Numbered from the stretch's first letter, positions 48,033 through 59,398 are shown. The stretch: DNA of 64,000 bases from Oceanobacillus alkalisoli (GCF_021556485.1 NZ_JAKGBW010000003.1:62001-126000); one strand, 5' to 3'. The notes: a model not told the origin generated them from the letters alone. Numbers and translations are program-made.

Positions 48033-48059
48033 AAGGAGTGGGCTTTAGACCCACTCCTT
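48033..48059 (-). terminator. Hairpin after polC (probable terminator)
   Basis: A 10-bp perfect stem AAGGAGTGGG/CCCACTCCTT with a 7-nt loop, about 70 bp after the polC stop. The following sequence is CTTCTTAAG, so the T-tract is weak and termination may be partial. Confidence 0.65.
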
Positions 48060-48131
48060 TAAATCGTTCAATCGACACTTTCCGAAAATTATTATATCAT
48101 AGCTGGAATATGTTTGCAAATCACTGATATA

Positions 48132-51100
48132 TTAAAAGAGAGAAAGTTGGTTCTTTTCTGCCATCCCCTCCAGACAGCCGTGTTGATCAAGATATTCAAG
48201 AACTGTCTTTGGAACTTTACTTCGTTCATGAAAATCTTCTTTCGATAAGAACTCTCCATCTTTTCTTGCTTCCACAATATTCAAAGCTGCGTTCGTACCT
48301 AGACCGTCGACTGCATTAAATGGTGGAATTAATGTATCTCCTTCCACAATAAATTCTGTTGCACTTGAACGGTATAAATCAACTTTTTGGAAAGAAAAGC
48401 CACGCTCACACATTTCAAGAGCAACCTCAAGAACGGTTAAGAGAGATTTCTCTTTCGGCGAAGCATCATTTCCTTTTGCTGTGATTCCGTCGATTTGTTG
48501 TCTGATTGCAGCTGAACCTTTAATCATGGAATCAAGGTCAAAGTCATTCGCACGGACAGTGAAATACGCTGCATAGAAAAGAATCGGGTGATGCACCTTG
48601 AAATATGCAATCCGTATTGCCATTAACACGTAAGCTGCTGCGTGGGCCTTAGGGAACATATACTTAATCTTTTTACAAGATTCAATGTACCAATCCGGCA
48701 CGTTATGTTTCTTCATCTCTTCAATCCATTCGTCTTTCAATCCTCTTCCTTTACGGACGAATTCCATAATGGTAAAGGCAAGTGCTGGTTCGAGGCCTTT
48801 CTGCATCAGGTACACCATAATATCATCACGGCAACCAATTACATCAGACAATTCGCAAATTCCTTCATTAATTAAATCTTGAGCATTCCCTAACCATACA
48901 TCCGTACCATGAGACAGCCCGGAAATAATTAATAACTCTGCAAACGTACTTGGTTTTGTATCTTCCAGCATCTGCCGGACAAAACGTGTTCCAAATTCCG
49001 GCACTCCAAGTGTTCCTGTTTTACAATTTATTTGTTCCGAAGTCACTCCGAGTGATTCCGTTCCAGAAAAGATTTTCATTACTTCCGCATCATCGGTAGG
49101 AATAGCTTGAGGGTCAATTCCACTCAAGTCTTGTAGCATCCGGATAACGGTTGGATCATCATGTCCGAGTATATCAAGTTTCAGCAGGTTCTCATCAATA
49201 GAATGGAAGTCAAAATGGGTCGTTCGCCACTCACTCTTCCGGTCATCTGCAGGAAATTGAATTGGTGTGAAGTCAAAGATTTCTTTATCCTCGGGAACAA
49301 CAATTATTCCACCAGGGTGTTGACCAGTTGTCCGTTTTACTCCGGTACAGCCTTGAACAAGCCGATCGATTTCCGCCCGTTTAAATTTCAAATCCCGGTC
49401 ATTTGCATAACCTTTAACATAACCATAAGCAGTTTTTTCTGCGACCGTTCCTATTGTTCCTGCTCGGTAAACATAATCGTCCCCAAATAGTTCTTTTGTA
49501 TAATTATGAGCTCTTGGCTGATATGTACCAGAGAAGTTCAAATCAATATCCGGTACTTTATCTCCTTTAAACCCAAGGAACGTTTCAAATGGAATATCTT
49601 GACCATCTTTGGTTAAATCTGTTCCACATTCTGGACAAGCTTTATCAGGTAGGTCGAAACCACTTGCAACCGAACCATCTGTGATGAACTCGCTATAATT
49701 ACAATCCAAGCAGACATAATGTGGCACAAGGGGGTTAACCTCTGTAATTTCCGTCATCGTAGCAACAAAAGACGAACCGACAGATCCCCTGGAACCTACA
49801 AGATAACCGTCGTCCAATGATTTTTTAACGAGTTTATGGGAAATCAGGTAAATAACAGAGAACCCGTTCCCAATTATACTATCCAACTCTTTTTCCAAAC
49901 GAGCTGTAACAATTTCCGGTAGCGGATCACCATAAATTTCTTTCGCTTTTGTATAGCAAAGGTCCCGCATTTCTTGTTCTGCACCTTCGATCCTCGGTGT
50001 AAATAAGCCGTCTTTAATCGGAGAAATTGCTTCAATTCGATCAGCGAGCTCTTGTGTGTTTTTCACGACAACTTCATATGCTTTTTCTTCACCTAAAAAC
50101 TTGAAGGCTTCAAGCATTTCTTCTGTCGTACGCATTGGTGTATCTGGTAATGTTTGGCGATTCAACGGATTCCCCGCTTGGGATGAGATCAATATTTGCC
50201 GGTATTGTTTATCATTTTCATCCAAATAATGGACGTTCCCAGTCGCTACTACGGGTTTATTCAGTCTTTCCCCTAATGCAATTAGCTTCTTCAGAATATC
50301 AAATATTTGCGCTTCGTTTTGTACTAGTTCTTTATCGATTAAATGGACATAGTTAGATGGTGGCTGTATTTCAATATAATCATAAAAGCTTGCTACTTTC
50401 TCCGCTTCATCCGCAGATGTTTGCATCATTTTTTCAAAAACTTCACCTTGATCACAAGCCGTCCCAATTATTAATCCTTCCCTGTTTTTCTCCAAGACGG
50501 AGCGGGGTATCCGCGGAACCCTGTAGAAATAATTAATATGGGCATAAGAAACAAGCTTGTACAAGTTCTTCAAACCAATTTCATTTTGGGCTAAAATCGT
50601 ACAGTGAGATGGGCGGGAGCGCTGATAGGCATCACTTTCACCCATATGATCATTCAATTTCATATGATTCGTAATCTCTTGCTCTAGTAACTGCCGCACA
50701 AATTTCCACGTTAAATAACCTGTCGCTTCCGCATCATATATTGCTCGGTGATGCTGTGTCAATTCAATGTCCATATGTTTACACAATGTATTCAGACGGT
50801 GGTTTTTCAATTGTGGCAGTAAAAACCTTGCAAGTTCTAATGTGTCAATAACCGAATTTTTAACTTTTTCAATACCGATTCTTTCAAAACCCTGGTTAAG
50901 GAACCCAATGTCAAAGGATGCGTTATGGGCTACAAGAATATCGTCACCCATCCAATCGTAGAAGTCTTTTAAGACATCCCCTACTTCGGGTGCATTTCTT
51001 ACCATGTCATCCGTAATCCCGGTTAAGTTAATCGTCGTTTCCGACAAGGCATGATGCGGATTAGCGAAAGATTCGAAGCGATCGACAATTTCGCCTTGTT

Positions 51101-52418
51101 GGATACGCACTCCTGCAAGTTCAATGATCGTATCATATACGGCGGAAAGCCCTGTCGTTTCCACGTCGAAAACGACATAACTTGCATCAGCGAGCTCAAT
51201 GTCTGCTGAATTATAAGCAATCGGAACACCATCATCAACTAAATTCGCTTCTACTCCGTACAAAACTTTAATATCGTGCTTTTTACTAGCGTCATGTGCC
51301 TCCGGGAAACCTTGCACTCCGGCGTGATCTGTTATCGCGACAGCTTTATGTCCCCACTTTGCTGCTTGTGCGACGAGTGCACCAGGAGAGACGACCGCAT
51401 CCATTTGACTCATCGTCGTATGTGCATGCAACTCGACCCGTTTTTCTTCTTCAGGTGCTGTATCCAAGCGCTCAGCTACTTCTACTTCTTGGATATCATT
51501 CGCCATCATTGCAAGCTCATTGGAATACATGTCTGTCTGGATACTTCCCCGTGCTTTAATCCATATCCCTTTTTTAGCAGATTTGAATTTCTCTGCATCT
51601 TCATCTCCGCGGGAAAACATTTTGATCTCTAATGAATCGGTGTAATCTGTTGCTTTTATGATGAGTAAACTACGTCCAGACCTTAGCTCTCTTATGTCCG
51701 ATGAGAATACATAGCCTTGAACAGTGACCCTTCTTTCCTCTTCTTGGATAACTTCCATCGCTATCGGTTCGTCCGGAATCCGGTAACCGAGAAGTAATGG
51801 TTTATTATCATTTTCCACTTTAGCTTTATCACGTTTCGCCTTTTCTTTCACCGTGTTCATGACAATTCTCTGATCTTCAAGTACAGTCTGTTCTTTGAAG
51901 CGTTGGATGGCATCTGGGTTACTGTTCACTGTCATCTCTAACATGAATTGCATGGCACCAATAGCAGAAAAGTAGTTTTGCATCGGTTCAATTAATCTAT
52001 TTTTCAAGGCTTGAGCCTCTGCTTCATTTCTTGCTGTTAACATAATTTTATTACCGTTAACTTTAGGAGTTTGTTGTTCAACTAGTTCTTTGTAAGCTGG
52101 AGATAGTGGCGGAACTTTTTGTAAGAAATCATTCCAATAACTAACTAAATTATCCTCAGCTATATCGGTGTCAGCTGCTTCAATCGTCAGCTCGACACTC
52201 GCTATTTCGCGAAAAGCATCGTTAAGTTTCATGCAAAAAACTTCATATACTTGATAAGGAAGGATAGAATCTACGTGTACATAAAAATGCCAGATTCGTG
52301 TTTTCTTATGAACAACTAATTTTTTTAAATAACTATTTGAAAAATGATTCGCCATATCCTGTGGAAGTTCGATCTGTTCGAGCAGGATATTCATTTTTTC
52401 TTGTTTGGATAAATCCAT
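48132..52418 (-). CDS. polC: DNA polymerase III alpha subunit, PolC type
   Basis: The essential replicative polymerase of low-GC Gram-positives, with built-in proofreading. The protein has 1428 residues. After the N-terminal domains comes an OB domain (about 230-315) and the split PHP domain (LHAHTTMS near 331). The inserted DEDD exonuclease has DVETTGL near 419. A zinc-binding set CLDC/CPEC lies near 940, and PDIDLNF of the catalytic palm lies near 990. The ATG at 52418 follows GGAGG by 7 nt; 52421 is the alternative. proS, normally directly upstream, is missing. Confidence 0.98.
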   Translation of the reverse strand: MDLSKQEKMNILLEQIELPQDMANHFSNSYLKKLVVHKKTRIWHFYVHVDSILPYQVYEVFCMKLNDAFREIASVELTIEAADTDIAEDNLVSYWNDFLQKVPPLSPAYKELVEQQTPKVNGNKIMLTARNEAEAQALKNRLIEPMQNYFSAIGAMQFMLEMTVNSNPDAIQRFKEQTVLEDQRIVMNTVKEKAKRDKAKVENDNKPLLLGYRIPDEPIAMEVIQEEERRVTVQGYVFSSDIRELRSGRSLLIIKATDYTDSLEIKMFSRGDEDAEKFKSAKKGIWIKARGSIQTDMYSNELAMMANDIQEVEVAERLDTAPEEEKRVELHAHTTMSQMDAVVSPGALVAQAAKWGHKAVAITDHAGVQGFPEAHDASKKHDIKVLYGVEANLVDDGVPIAYNSADIELADASYVVFDVETTGLSAVYDTIIELAGVRIQQGEIVDRFESFANPHHALSETTINLTGITDDMVRNAPEVGDVLKDFYDWMGDDILVAHNASFDIGFLNQGFERIGIEKVKNSVIDTLELARFLLPQLKNHRLNTLCKHMDIELTQHHRAIYDAEATGYLTWKFVRQLLEQEITNHMKLNDHMGESDAYQRSRPSHCTILAQNEIGLKNLYKLVSYAHINYFYRVPRIPRSVLEKNREGLIIGTACDQGEVFEKMMQTSADEAEKVASFYDYIEIQPPSNYVHLIDKELVQNEAQIFDILKKLIALGERLNKPVVATGNVHYLDENDKQYRQILISSQAGNPLNRQTLPDTPMRTTEEMLEAFKFLGEEKAYEVVVKNTQELADRIEAISPIKDGLFTPRIEGAEQEMRDLCYTKAKEIYGDPLPEIVTARLEKELDSIIGNGFSVIYLISHKLVKKSLDDGYLVGSRGSVGSSFVATMTEITEVNPLVPHYVCLDCNYSEFITDGSVASGFDLPDKACPECGTDLTKDGQDIPFETFLGFKGDKVPDIDLNFSGTYQPRAHNYTKELFGDDYVYRAGTIGTVAEKTAYGYVKGYANDRDLKFKRAEIDRLVQGCTGVKRTTGQHPGGIIVVPEDKEIFDFTPIQFPADDRKSEWRTTHFDFHSIDENLLKLDILGHDDPTVIRMLQDLSGIDPQAIPTDDAEVMKIFSGTESLGVTSEQINCKTGTLGVPEFGTRFVRQMLEDTKPSTFAELLIISGLSHGTDVWLGNAQDLINEGICELSDVIGCRDDIMVYLMQKGLEPALAFTIMEFVRKGRGLKDEWIEEMKKHNVPDWYIESCKKIKYMFPKAHAAAYVLMAIRIAYFKVHHPILFYAAYFTVRANDFDLDSMIKGSAAIRQQIDGITAKGNDASPKEKSLLTVLEVALEMCERGFSFQKVDLYRSSATEFIVEGDTLIPPFNAVDGLGTNAALNIVEARKDGEFLSKEDFHERSKVPKTVLEYLDQHGCLEGMAEKNQLSLF

Positions 52419-52542
52419 CATTTCTCCTCCCCTTGGTTATTAATTACACAACCATTTTAAAACCCTTAATCTTCATTATAAGACAAGGGTTTCGTAATTT
52501 GAACTATTTAAGATTAAACGATTTGAAAAGATACAATTCTAT

Positions 52543-52600
52543 CCGGGGTCCGCGGTCCCGATACCTCTCGCTTTCCGTGGGGGCTGCGGAGCTGGGAAGA
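52543..52600 (-). repeat. Fragment of the two-hairpin element, copy E
   Basis: Only the left arm of hairpin 2 is recognisable: CCGCGGTCCCGATACCTCTCGCTTTCCGTGGG in essence, in the orientation of copy C, at 52543-52580. It then switches to GGCTGCGGAGCTGGGAAGAG, which matches the mutS-upstream relic instead. No terminal repeats or second arm are found. It ends 9 bp from the rseP stop, in the gap where proS lies in B. subtilis. Confidence 0.7.
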
Positions 52601-52609
52601 GTCGTTGGT

Positions 52610-53884
52610 TTACAGGAATAGTCGTTGGATGTCGTTCCAAGTTACTACGATCATGAGTAGCATGAGTAATGCGAATCCGACGAAATGGAAAAGTCCTTCT
52701 TTTTCAGGTGGAACTGGTTTGCCACGTAAGAGTTCAATTCCCACAAATAAGAGCCTGCCACCGTCAAGGGCTGGTAATGGAACAAGGTTGATGACACCTA
52801 AGTTTACACTGAGCATTGCTGTCCAGAGCAGGAAATTCCAGAATCCGGTTTGAACAATCTGGTCTGTTGCATCATATATCCCGACTGGCCCTGACAATAA
52901 TTCGATGGATACTTGACCTGTAACTAACATCATTAGGTTAGTAAGAATGAGCTTTGTCGTTTCGTACGTTCGCTCAAAGCCATAGGTCAGTGTACCAAGA
53001 ACTGATTTTTCATAAGCGGGAAAGACACCGATTTGTCCAATTTGAATCGGCTCTCCTTTTTCATCAACAGTTTCGATTTCATTGGGTGTAACCATAACTT
53101 GTTCTTTTTGACCCTCACGTACAAAGGTTAATTGCAGTTCACTAGCCGGGTTTTCCCGAACAATCGAAGTGAACTCCTCCCAAGTTGAAATTGGGGTATC
53201 ATTAATCCGGGTTACTTCATCTCCCTCGACCATCCCAACTTCTGCAGCTGGAGAATCGTCAACGATTTCTCCCATCTTCGCTTCCTCAACCGGCGTTCCT
53301 TGAATGATACCTAAAATAATGAATATGACAATTGCCAGCACAAAGTTCATCATCGGACCTGCAAATAATTGCATTGCCCGCTGAGCAGGACTTTTCGAAG
53401 CAAATTGTCGATCATAGGGAGCGATTTGCGTCTCTCTCTCATCCATAATGAAAAACGCCTTTTCATCAACGTGGAACGTCAATTTCGTATCTTCATCATC
53501 CAATTCATAACCCTCAATAATTAAATCATGATCAAGATCGACGCGCTCCACTTCAATAATCCGTGCATTCGGATGCTTGTCTTTATTATTGACAATAATC
53601 TTATCTACTTTATTATCTTTATTAAAATCAAGACCAATATGATGTCCAGGTTTCAATTCAATTATTTCCGGGTCTTCACCTGCAACACGCACGTACCCGC
53701 CTGCTGGAATAAGACGAATGGTATACAGTGTTTCATTTCTTGTAAAAGAAAACACTTTTGGACCAAAACCGATTGCAAATTCTCTAGCTAACATGCCAGC
53801 GCGTTTTGCAAAGATTAAATGACCCCATTCATGAATAAAAACGAGCAGGCCGAACATAAATATAAAGGCGATAACTGTAGTCAA
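52610..53884 (-). CDS. rseP: Site-2 protease RseP/RasP
   Basis: An intramembrane zinc metalloprotease that cleaves anti-sigma factors and signal peptides. It is 424 residues from a TTG at 53884, which follows AGGTG by 6 nt; this start removes six residues from the longest frame and matches the B. subtilis N-terminus. HEWGH near residue 18 is the HExxH zinc motif, a PDZ domain lies at about 190-270, and NLVPLPALDGGRL near 370 is the third zinc-site motif. The C-terminal NDIQRLFL end is intact. dxr, which precedes it in B. subtilis, is absent. Confidence 0.96.
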   Translation of the reverse strand: MTTVIAFIFMFGLLVFIHEWGHLIFAKRAGMLAREFAIGFGPKVFSFTRNETLYTIRLIPAGGYVRVAGEDPEIIELKPGHHIGLDFNKDNKVDKIIVNNKDKHPNARIIEVERVDLDHDLIIEGYELDDEDTKLTFHVDEKAFFIMDERETQIAPYDRQFASKSPAQRAMQLFAGPMMNFVLAIVIFIILGIIQGTPVEEAKMGEIVDDSPAAEVGMVEGDEVTRINDTPISTWEEFTSIVRENPASELQLTFVREGQKEQVMVTPNEIETVDEKGEPIQIGQIGVFPAYEKSVLGTLTYGFERTYETTKLILTNLMMLVTGQVSIELLSGPVGIYDATDQIVQTGFWNFLLWTAMLSVNLGVINLVPLPALDGGRLLFVGIELLRGKPVPPEKEGLFHFVGFALLMLLMIVVTWNDIQRLFL

Positions 53885-53990
53885 ATGAAGCACCTCTTTC
53901 AATCTGAAATCTTTACTTACCTCAATCTATTTAGCTAAGTTTATTCTTTTTCCCCTATTTGTACAACAGAGAACACGATTGGCCGGCTGT

Positions 53991-54782
53991 TTAAATAAAC
54001 TGGATGATATGCAAGAATGGTAAAACAAAAAGCAGACTGTCAAAACGGTCTAGAATACCGCCGTGACCAGGTAATATTTTACCGGAATCTTTTACTCCGT
54101 AATGGCGCTTAAATGCAGATTCCACTAAATCCCCTACTTGTCCTACCATCGAAGCAAAAATAGTTACAACAATAACGATTAGCATCGAGTGTGGGAATGG
54201 ATGGACAAGGTGGAAAATTACCGCAACAACGCATGCAGTGATAATTCCTCCGATTGCGCCTTCCACTGTTTTATTTGGGCTAATATCCGGCCATAATTTG
54301 CGGTTTCCAAATGATTTCCCAACAAAATATGCTCCCGTATCCGTTGCCCATATGATGAAAAAGGCAAACAGAATATTGCTGAATCCGCTCGCGCCAAGTC
54401 TTGTTTCAATCAAGAAATAAAACCCAATTCCTACATACAATGCAGCGAGGATAACAAATCCAGCTGCATCAAATGTAAATTTATTCCTGACTAATACAGT
54501 ATAAGCGAGTAAAAATAGAATAATTACAGTAAACACATCGGTTATTGAGAAAAATCCGTTGGAAAACAGAGTCGATTTATCCGGTAGTAACACAAGCCAT
54601 ATTCCAATCGTTCCTATTAACCCCGGAATGGAAACAAGAGGTATTTCTCTCATTCGCAACAATTCCATCAAACCGATTGTCGCAAGTAAGTAGATGAACA
54701 AGATAAACGGCAAGTCACCGATAATTACAAACGGAAGGAATACGATTAATCCTAGAATTGCTGTTATAATTCGTTGCTTCAT
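53991..54782 (-). CDS. cdsA: Phosphatidate cytidylyltransferase CdsA
   Basis: Makes CDP-diacylglycerol for phospholipid synthesis in the membrane. It is 263 residues long with about eight hydrophobic segments. The family signature is present near the C-terminus: KRHYGVKDSGKILPGHGGILDR, with the DTGAY segment near 148. It follows uppS by 15 bp. Only about 105 bp separate it from rseP, leaving no room for dxr. Confidence 0.96.
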   Translation of the reverse strand: MKQRIITAILGLIVFLPFVIIGDLPFILFIYLLATIGLMELLRMREIPLVSIPGLIGTIGIWLVLLPDKSTLFSNGFFSITDVFTVIILFLLAYTVLVRNKFTFDAAGFVILAALYVGIGFYFLIETRLGASGFSNILFAFFIIWATDTGAYFVGKSFGNRKLWPDISPNKTVEGAIGGIITACVVAVIFHLVHPFPHSMLIVIVVTIFASMVGQVGDLVESAFKRHYGVKDSGKILPGHGGILDRFDSLLFVLPFLHIIQFI

Positions 54783-54797
54783 ATAATTTTCATCACC

Positions 54798-55559
54798 TTA
54801 AATACCTCCGTAACGTCGTTTCCTCTTTTGATAATCTTGTATCGCTTGATTAAATGTATTCTCGTCCATATCCGGCCAAAGAACATCCGTAAACCAAAAT
54901 TCACTATATGCAAGCTGCCAAAGCAAGAAGTTGCTGAGCCGCTTCTCACCACTTGTACGGATGAGTAAGTCAGGGTCAGACAAACCATTTGTATAAAGGT
55001 ATTTTGAAAACACTTCTTCGTTCAATGATTGAATGGAAACTTTATTTCCATCCACATCATGCATAATCTGTTTGATTGCATGCATAATTTCATATCTGCT
55101 ACCATAGTTCAAAGCAAAATTAAGTAATAATCCATCGTTTTCTTTTGTTTTATTCATGGCGTATTGAACCGTTTTTTGAGTATGTGCTGGAAGTGCATCA
55201 AAATTGCCGATTGTTTCGATTCTAACATTGTTGGTCATTAACTCTGGAAGATAAATATGCAAGAACTCTTTTGGCAGTTTCATTAAAAAATCAATTTCCG
55301 ATTTTGGACGATTCCAATTTTCCGTAGAAAAAGCGTACAAAGTCAATATCTTCACATTTGCTTGATTAGCAGCCCGAACCACTTTCATCACTGCTTTTAC
55401 GCCTTCCTTATGTCCTGAAATTCTTGGTAAACGACGGCTTTCTGCCCAGCGTCCGTTTCCATCCATAATGATTGCTACATGGTTGGGTATATTCTCTGAT
55501 AAGTTGATGAGCTTGTCATCAGTTTCTTTGTTTTTAATAAACGGTATTTTCATAGACAT
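54798..55559 (-). CDS. uppS: Undecaprenyl diphosphate synthase UppS
   Basis: Makes the C55 lipid carrier for cell wall synthesis. It is 253 residues from the ATG at 55559, with GGAGG 7 nt upstream. The catalytic aspartate lies in IIMDGNGRWA near 32, LYAFSTENWNRP near 75 and LIRTSGEKRLSNFLLWQ near 205. It starts the uppS-cdsA-rseP group, which is separated from frr by a terminator and a repeat. Confidence 0.97.
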   Translation of the reverse strand: MSMKIPFIKNKETDDKLINLSENIPNHVAIIMDGNGRWAESRRLPRISGHKEGVKAVMKVVRAANQANVKILTLYAFSTENWNRPKSEIDFLMKLPKEFLHIYLPELMTNNVRIETIGNFDALPAHTQKTVQYAMNKTKENDGLLLNFALNYGSRYEIMHAIKQIMHDVDGNKVSIQSLNEEVFSKYLYTNGLSDPDLLIRTSGEKRLSNFLLWQLAYSEFWFTDVLWPDMDENTFNQAIQDYQKRKRRYGGI

Positions 55560-55706
55560 CTTAGGTCCTCCGAATTTCTGACTTCCTATTCCATCTGCAG
55601 AATATATCACTTTCATCTATATGCTTGCAGCATGTCCTTCATTACTCAACTTTCATACTCTAAAGCAACAAAACATCTCATAAAATAATAATAAAGATGT
55701 AAATCA

Positions 55707-55907
55707 CTTTCATTCAGCGTAAGTGTGTGTCAAACTCCGAAACTTCTACTGGAGGTCCGCAGTCCAGACACCTCTCGCACCTGCTGAGCGGCCGGCAAGC
55801 TTCCTCGCTCAGCCCGTGCCCTAGGATGCGCATCCGTCCACCGGGCAACTGAACGGCGATTGGAAATCTATCCAAGAGAATGCGCAAATACTTAAGCTGA
55901 ATGAAAG
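55707..55907 (-). repeat. Two-hairpin element, copy D (internally deleted)
   Basis: A 201-bp derivative between uppS and frr. Both terminal repeats remain: CTTTCATTCAGCGTAAGTG (55707-55725) and ACTTAAGCTGAATGAAAG (55890-55907). Between them the left arm of hairpin 2 (CCAGACACCTC) is joined directly to the right arm of hairpin 1 (CCGTCCACCGGGCAACTG). The two inner arms and the central spacer, about 240 bp, are gone. The orientation is as in copy C. The flanking 300 bp hold no gene. Confidence 0.85.
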
Positions 55908-56015
55908 CAACAGGAAGTGCATTTGATTTTTAAATGCTAAAGTTGAGATCATTAGTTATAACCCATTCATTTGTCACTAAGTGTTACAAATTACATTATA
56001 ACGATATTCCAGTAA

Positions 56016-56048
56016 AAATACAAAAGCCCCCTTATAGAAAGAGGGCTA
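56016..56048 (-). terminator. frr terminator
   Basis: An AGCCC-TC/GGGGGCT-type stem on the minus strand followed by TTTTGTATTTTT, about 50 bp after the frr stop. Confidence 0.8.
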
Positions 56049-56096
56049 CATTGATTTTACACGTTTAAGCAGTAATAATAAAGTGTGAACTATATA

Positions 56097-56657
56097 TTAT
56101 ACTTCCATAATTTCATTTTCTTTATCTTTTACAAGCTGTTCAATCTTGGTAATGAATTGGTCTGTTTCTTTTTGAACATCATCCTGGAATTTACGTAATT
56201 CATCTTCTGTAATCCCTGAATCCTTTTCCAAAGCTTTCAATTGATCATTAGCTTCACGGCGAATATTTCGCACCTGAACACGAGATTCTTCCGCAAATTT
56301 ACCGACAACCTTCACAAGCTCTTTCCGTCGTTCTTCTGTTAATGCAGGAATGCTGATGCGGATTACATTTCCATCATTAGATGGAGAAAGTCCGAGATTT
56401 GCTTTCTGAATGCCTTTTTCAATGTCTCCTAAAGCTGTCTTGTCATAAGGTGTTACGACTAGTAAACGCGCTTCAGGCGCACCAACTGATGCAAGCTGAT
56501 TAAGAGGTGTTGCTGCACCATAGTAATCGACAAAAACACTGTCTAACAGGTTAGGGTTTGCTCTTCCTGCTCGAACAGTAGCTAAGTTTCGCGTAAATGC
56601 TTGTACTGCAAGTTCCATTTTTTCTTTCATTTCATTTAACACAGAATTTGCCATCAT
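56097..56657 (-). CDS. frr: Ribosome recycling factor
   Basis: Splits post-termination ribosomes with EF-G. The protein has 186 residues (185 if the second ATG at 56654 is used). It contains [20 protein letters not shown] near 28, [10 protein letters not shown] near 110 and [12 protein letters not shown] near 132. It starts directly at the pyrH stop, so the two are co-translated. A terminator follows. Confidence 0.97.
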   Translation of the reverse strand: MMANSVLNEMKEKMELAVQAFTRNLATVRAGRANPNLLDSVFVDYYGAATPLNQLASVGAPEARLLVVTPYDKTALGDIEKGIQKANLGLSPSNDGNVIRISIPALTEERRKELVKVVGKFAEESRVQVRNIRREANDQLKALEKDSGITEDELRKFQDDVQKETDQFITKIEQLVKDKENEIMEV

Positions 56658-57380
56658 TTATTTCCCCCTTATTGTTGTTCCAATTGTCTCGCCTTCAACA
56701 ACGCGTTTAATATTACCTTCTTCCGTTATCGAAAAGACAATTAATGGAATGTTATTATCCATACAGAGTGATGAAGCCGTGGAATCCATTACTCCAAGAC
56801 CTTCATTAATCATATCCAAATAAGATAAATTATCATATTTGACAGCATCTTTATTTACTAGCGGGTCATCCGAATAAACGCCATCAACATTATTTTTTGC
56901 CATTAAAATTACTTCTGCTTCAATTTCTGCGGCTCTTAATGCTGCAGTCGTATCGGTTGAAAAATAAGGGTTTCCTGTACCGGCGGCAAAAATGACAACA
57001 CGCTTCTTCTCCAAGTGGCGAATTGCTTTTCTTCTTATGTACGGTTCAGCAACTTGGCGCATTTCAATGGATGTCTGAACTCTTGTTGGAATTCCAATCA
57101 TTTCCAGTCCATCTTGTAATGCTAATGAATTCATAACGGTTGCCAGCATACCCATGTAGTCAGCCGATGCACGGTCCATACCCATTTCACTACCGACCTT
57201 ACCTCTCCAGATGTTTCCTCCGCCAACAACGATTGCGACTTCTACTCCAAGGTCTGCAACCTCTTTTACTTGGCCTGCAATGGAGTGAATGACTTTTGGA
57301 TCAATACCACTGCCTTGATCCCCACTCAATGCTTCTCCACTTAATTTTAATACAATTCTCTGGTACTTTGCTGTTGTCAT
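56658..57380 (-). CDS. pyrH: Uridylate kinase
   Basis: Phosphorylates UMP to UDP. It is 240 residues from the ATG at 57380, where GGAGG has 5-nt spacing. [10 protein letters not shown] near 12, VGGGNIWRG near 52 and [17 protein letters not shown] near 133 are the amino-acid-kinase family motifs. It lies between tsf and frr in the conserved order. A strong hairpin separates it from tsf. Confidence 0.97.
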   Translation of the reverse strand: MTTAKYQRIVLKLSGEALSGDQGSGIDPKVIHSIAGQVKEVADLGVEVAIVVGGGNIWRGKVGSEMGMDRASADYMGMLATVMNSLALQDGLEMIGIPTRVQTSIEMRQVAEPYIRRKAIRHLEKKRVVIFAAGTGNPYFSTDTTAALRAAEIEAEVILMAKNNVDGVYSDDPLVNKDAVKYDNLSYLDMINEGLGVMDSTASSLCMDNNIPLIVFSITEEGNIKRVVEGETIGTTIRGK

Positions 57381-57450
57381 AATAACCTCCATCACAATTA
57401 TATTATTATGATATGTTTTTTCTTCATTTATTCATTTGTATGCAACCATG

Positions 57451-57484
57451 GTAAAATAGGGAACATTTACGTTCCCTATTTTAC
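57451..57484 (-). terminator. tsf terminator hairpin
   Basis: A 14-bp perfect stem (57451-57464 with 57471-57484, 6-nt loop) starting 8 bp after the tsf stop. The 3' arm itself is T-rich (CCCTATTTTAC), and no long T-run follows. Confidence 0.75.
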
Positions 57485-57491
57485 ATTTAGC

Positions 57492-58370
57492 TTACTTTTT
57501 AATTTGGCTCATTACTTCTTCAGCAAAGTTTTCTTCACGTTTTTCCATTCCTTCGCCTACTTCATAGCGTACGAATGTCTTCACGCTTGCACCTTTGTCT
57601 GCTACAAATTTCTTCACTTTAACATCAGGATCTTTAACAAATGCTTGTTCAACAAGAACGATTTGTTCAAAGAATTTGCCAAGACGGCCTTCAACCATTT
57701 TTTCAACAATATTGGCTGGTTTACCTTCGTTAAGCGCTTGTTGTTTTAGAACTTCACGTTCGCGATTTACTTCGTCCTCTGCCACATCTTCACGATTTAC
57801 ATAGCGAGGGTTAATTGCTGCTGCGTGCATTGCCACGTCTTTGGCAACTTCTTCATCGGTTGTTCCTTCAAGAACAGTTACAACACCGATTGTTCCGCCC
57901 ATATGCAAGTAAGAACCGAATGCATCGTTATCTGTTTTTTCGAAAATAGTGAAACGGCGTAAAGAGATTTTCTCACCGATTGTAGAAATTGCATTGTTAA
58001 TAAGTGCTTCTAATTTCTCGCCTTCGACCGTTCCTTCTAGTGCAGCTTCAACCGTTTCTGGTTTGTTAGCTAGAAGTCCTTTACCAATTTTAACTAATAA
58101 CTCTTTAAACTGATCGTTCTTTGATGCGAAGTCTGTTTCACAGTTTACTTCAAGTAAAACTGCAGTGTTGCCATCAATTTCAACGTGAGTAAGTCCTTCT
58201 GCAGCAATTCGGTCTGCTTTCTTAGCAGCGGAAGCCATCCCTTTTTCACGTAAGAAATCGATTGCTTTATCAATGTCACCATCTGTTGCTTCAAGTGCTT
58301 TCTTACAGTCCATCATACCTGCACCAGTTTTTTCACGTAATTCTTTAACCAATTTAGCTGTAATTGCCAT
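57492..58370 (-). CDS. tsf: Elongation factor Ts
   Basis: The nucleotide exchange factor for EF-Tu. It is 292 residues long. The UBA-like N-terminus reads [19 protein letters not shown], and ETDFASKND near 77 with [10 protein letters not shown] near 150 marks the core. AAGGAGG precedes the ATG. It is downstream of rpsB, as in most bacteria. Confidence 0.98.
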   Translation of the reverse strand: MAITAKLVKELREKTGAGMMDCKKALEATDGDIDKAIDFLREKGMASAAKKADRIAAEGLTHVEIDGNTAVLLEVNCETDFASKNDQFKELLVKIGKGLLANKPETVEAALEGTVEGEKLEALINNAISTIGEKISLRRFTIFEKTDNDAFGSYLHMGGTIGVVTVLEGTTDEEVAKDVAMHAAAINPRYVNREDVAEDEVNREREVLKQQALNEGKPANIVEKMVEGRLGKFFEQIVLVEQAFVKDPDVKVKKFVADKGASVKTFVRYEVGEGMEKREENFAEEVMSQIKK

Positions 58371-58411
58371 TTGTAAAAATCCTCCTTTAAAGATTCCGTA
58401 TTTCCTTCTTT

Positions 58412-58449
58412 AAAAAAAGGTGATAAAAGGTAATTATCCTCTTATCACC
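58412..58449 (-). terminator. rpsB terminator/attenuator before tsf
   Basis: GGTGATAAnAGG and CCTTTTATCACC arms form a stem after the rpsB stop, followed by seven T on the minus strand. It would limit read-through into tsf. Confidence 0.85.
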
Positions 58450-58466
58450 CTCACTTTTTTAGAAAA

Positions 58467-59255
58467 TTATTCTTGAGTTGAGGCTTCTGCAGTTGCTTCA
58501 GCTTCAGCTTCTGTTTCAGCTTTATTTTCTTCAGCTGTTTCTTCAACTGGAGCTTCCACTTCTGCTGTTTCTTCACCTTGTTTCCCTTCTAAAATAGCAT
58601 CAGCCATTTTTGAAGTCAATAATTTAACAGCACGGATTGCATCATCGTTAGCTGGGATTACATAGTCAATTTCATCCGGATCACAGTTTGTATCGACAAT
58701 ACCGATGATCGGAATATTCAATTTATGAGCTTCAGCAATTGCAATTCGTTCTTTACGTGGATCAATAACGAACATTGCATCTGGAAGCTTCTTCATATCT
58801 TTGATTCCACCTAGGAATTTAACAAGACGATCTCTTTCTTTTAGAAGCTCTCCTACTTCTTTCTTAGGAAGCACTTCAAATGTACCGTCTTCTTCCATTC
58901 TTTCAATTTCTTTCAAACGCTCGATACGTTTACGGATTGTTTGGAAGTTCGTTAGCGTTCCACCTAACCAGCGCTGGTTCACATAGAACATGCCGGAGCG
59001 GAGTGCTTCATCACGAACAGAGTCCTGTGCTTGTTTTTTTGTACCTACGAAAAGAAGTGTACCGCCATTTGCCGCCAATTCTCTTACGTAGTTATAAGCT
59101 TCTTCAACCTTTTTCACAGTCTTTTGCAGGTCGATGATGTAAATACCGTTACGTTCCGTGAAGATATATTTCTTCATTTTCGGGTTCCAACGGCGTGTCT
59201 GGTGACCGAAATGTACACCAGCTTCAAGTAATTGTTTCATTGAAATTGCTGCCAT
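58467..59255 (-). CDS. rpsB: Ribosomal protein S2
   Basis: A 30S subunit protein. It is 262 residues long. [22 protein letters not shown] opens the family sequence. The C-terminus carries a long Glu/Ala-rich tail (about 228-262), longer than in many S2 proteins and low-complexity. AGGAGG precedes the ATG. A promoter and a roughly 125-nt leader lie upstream. Confidence 0.98.
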   Translation of the reverse strand: MAAISMKQLLEAGVHFGHQTRRWNPKMKKYIFTERNGIYIIDLQKTVKKVEEAYNYVRELAANGGTLLFVGTKKQAQDSVRDEALRSGMFYVNQRWLGGTLTNFQTIRKRIERLKEIERMEEDGTFEVLPKKEVGELLKERDRLVKFLGGIKDMKKLPDAMFVIDPRKERIAIAEAHKLNIPIIGIVDTNCDPDEIDYVIPANDDAIRAVKLLTSKMADAILEGKQGEETAEVEAPVEETAEENKAETEAEAEATAEASTQE

Positions 59256-59398
59256 TTTAAATTCCTCCTATTGGTTAGTTTTCCTCCGCCCCGTTCCTTT
59301 CTGCTCATAGACCATTGGCAATCTGGCACCTCATAAGCAAATCCCGGGACGTGTGTTATTACTTGTCTTAATTCGACAAGAGTTTTACACCAAAGATT

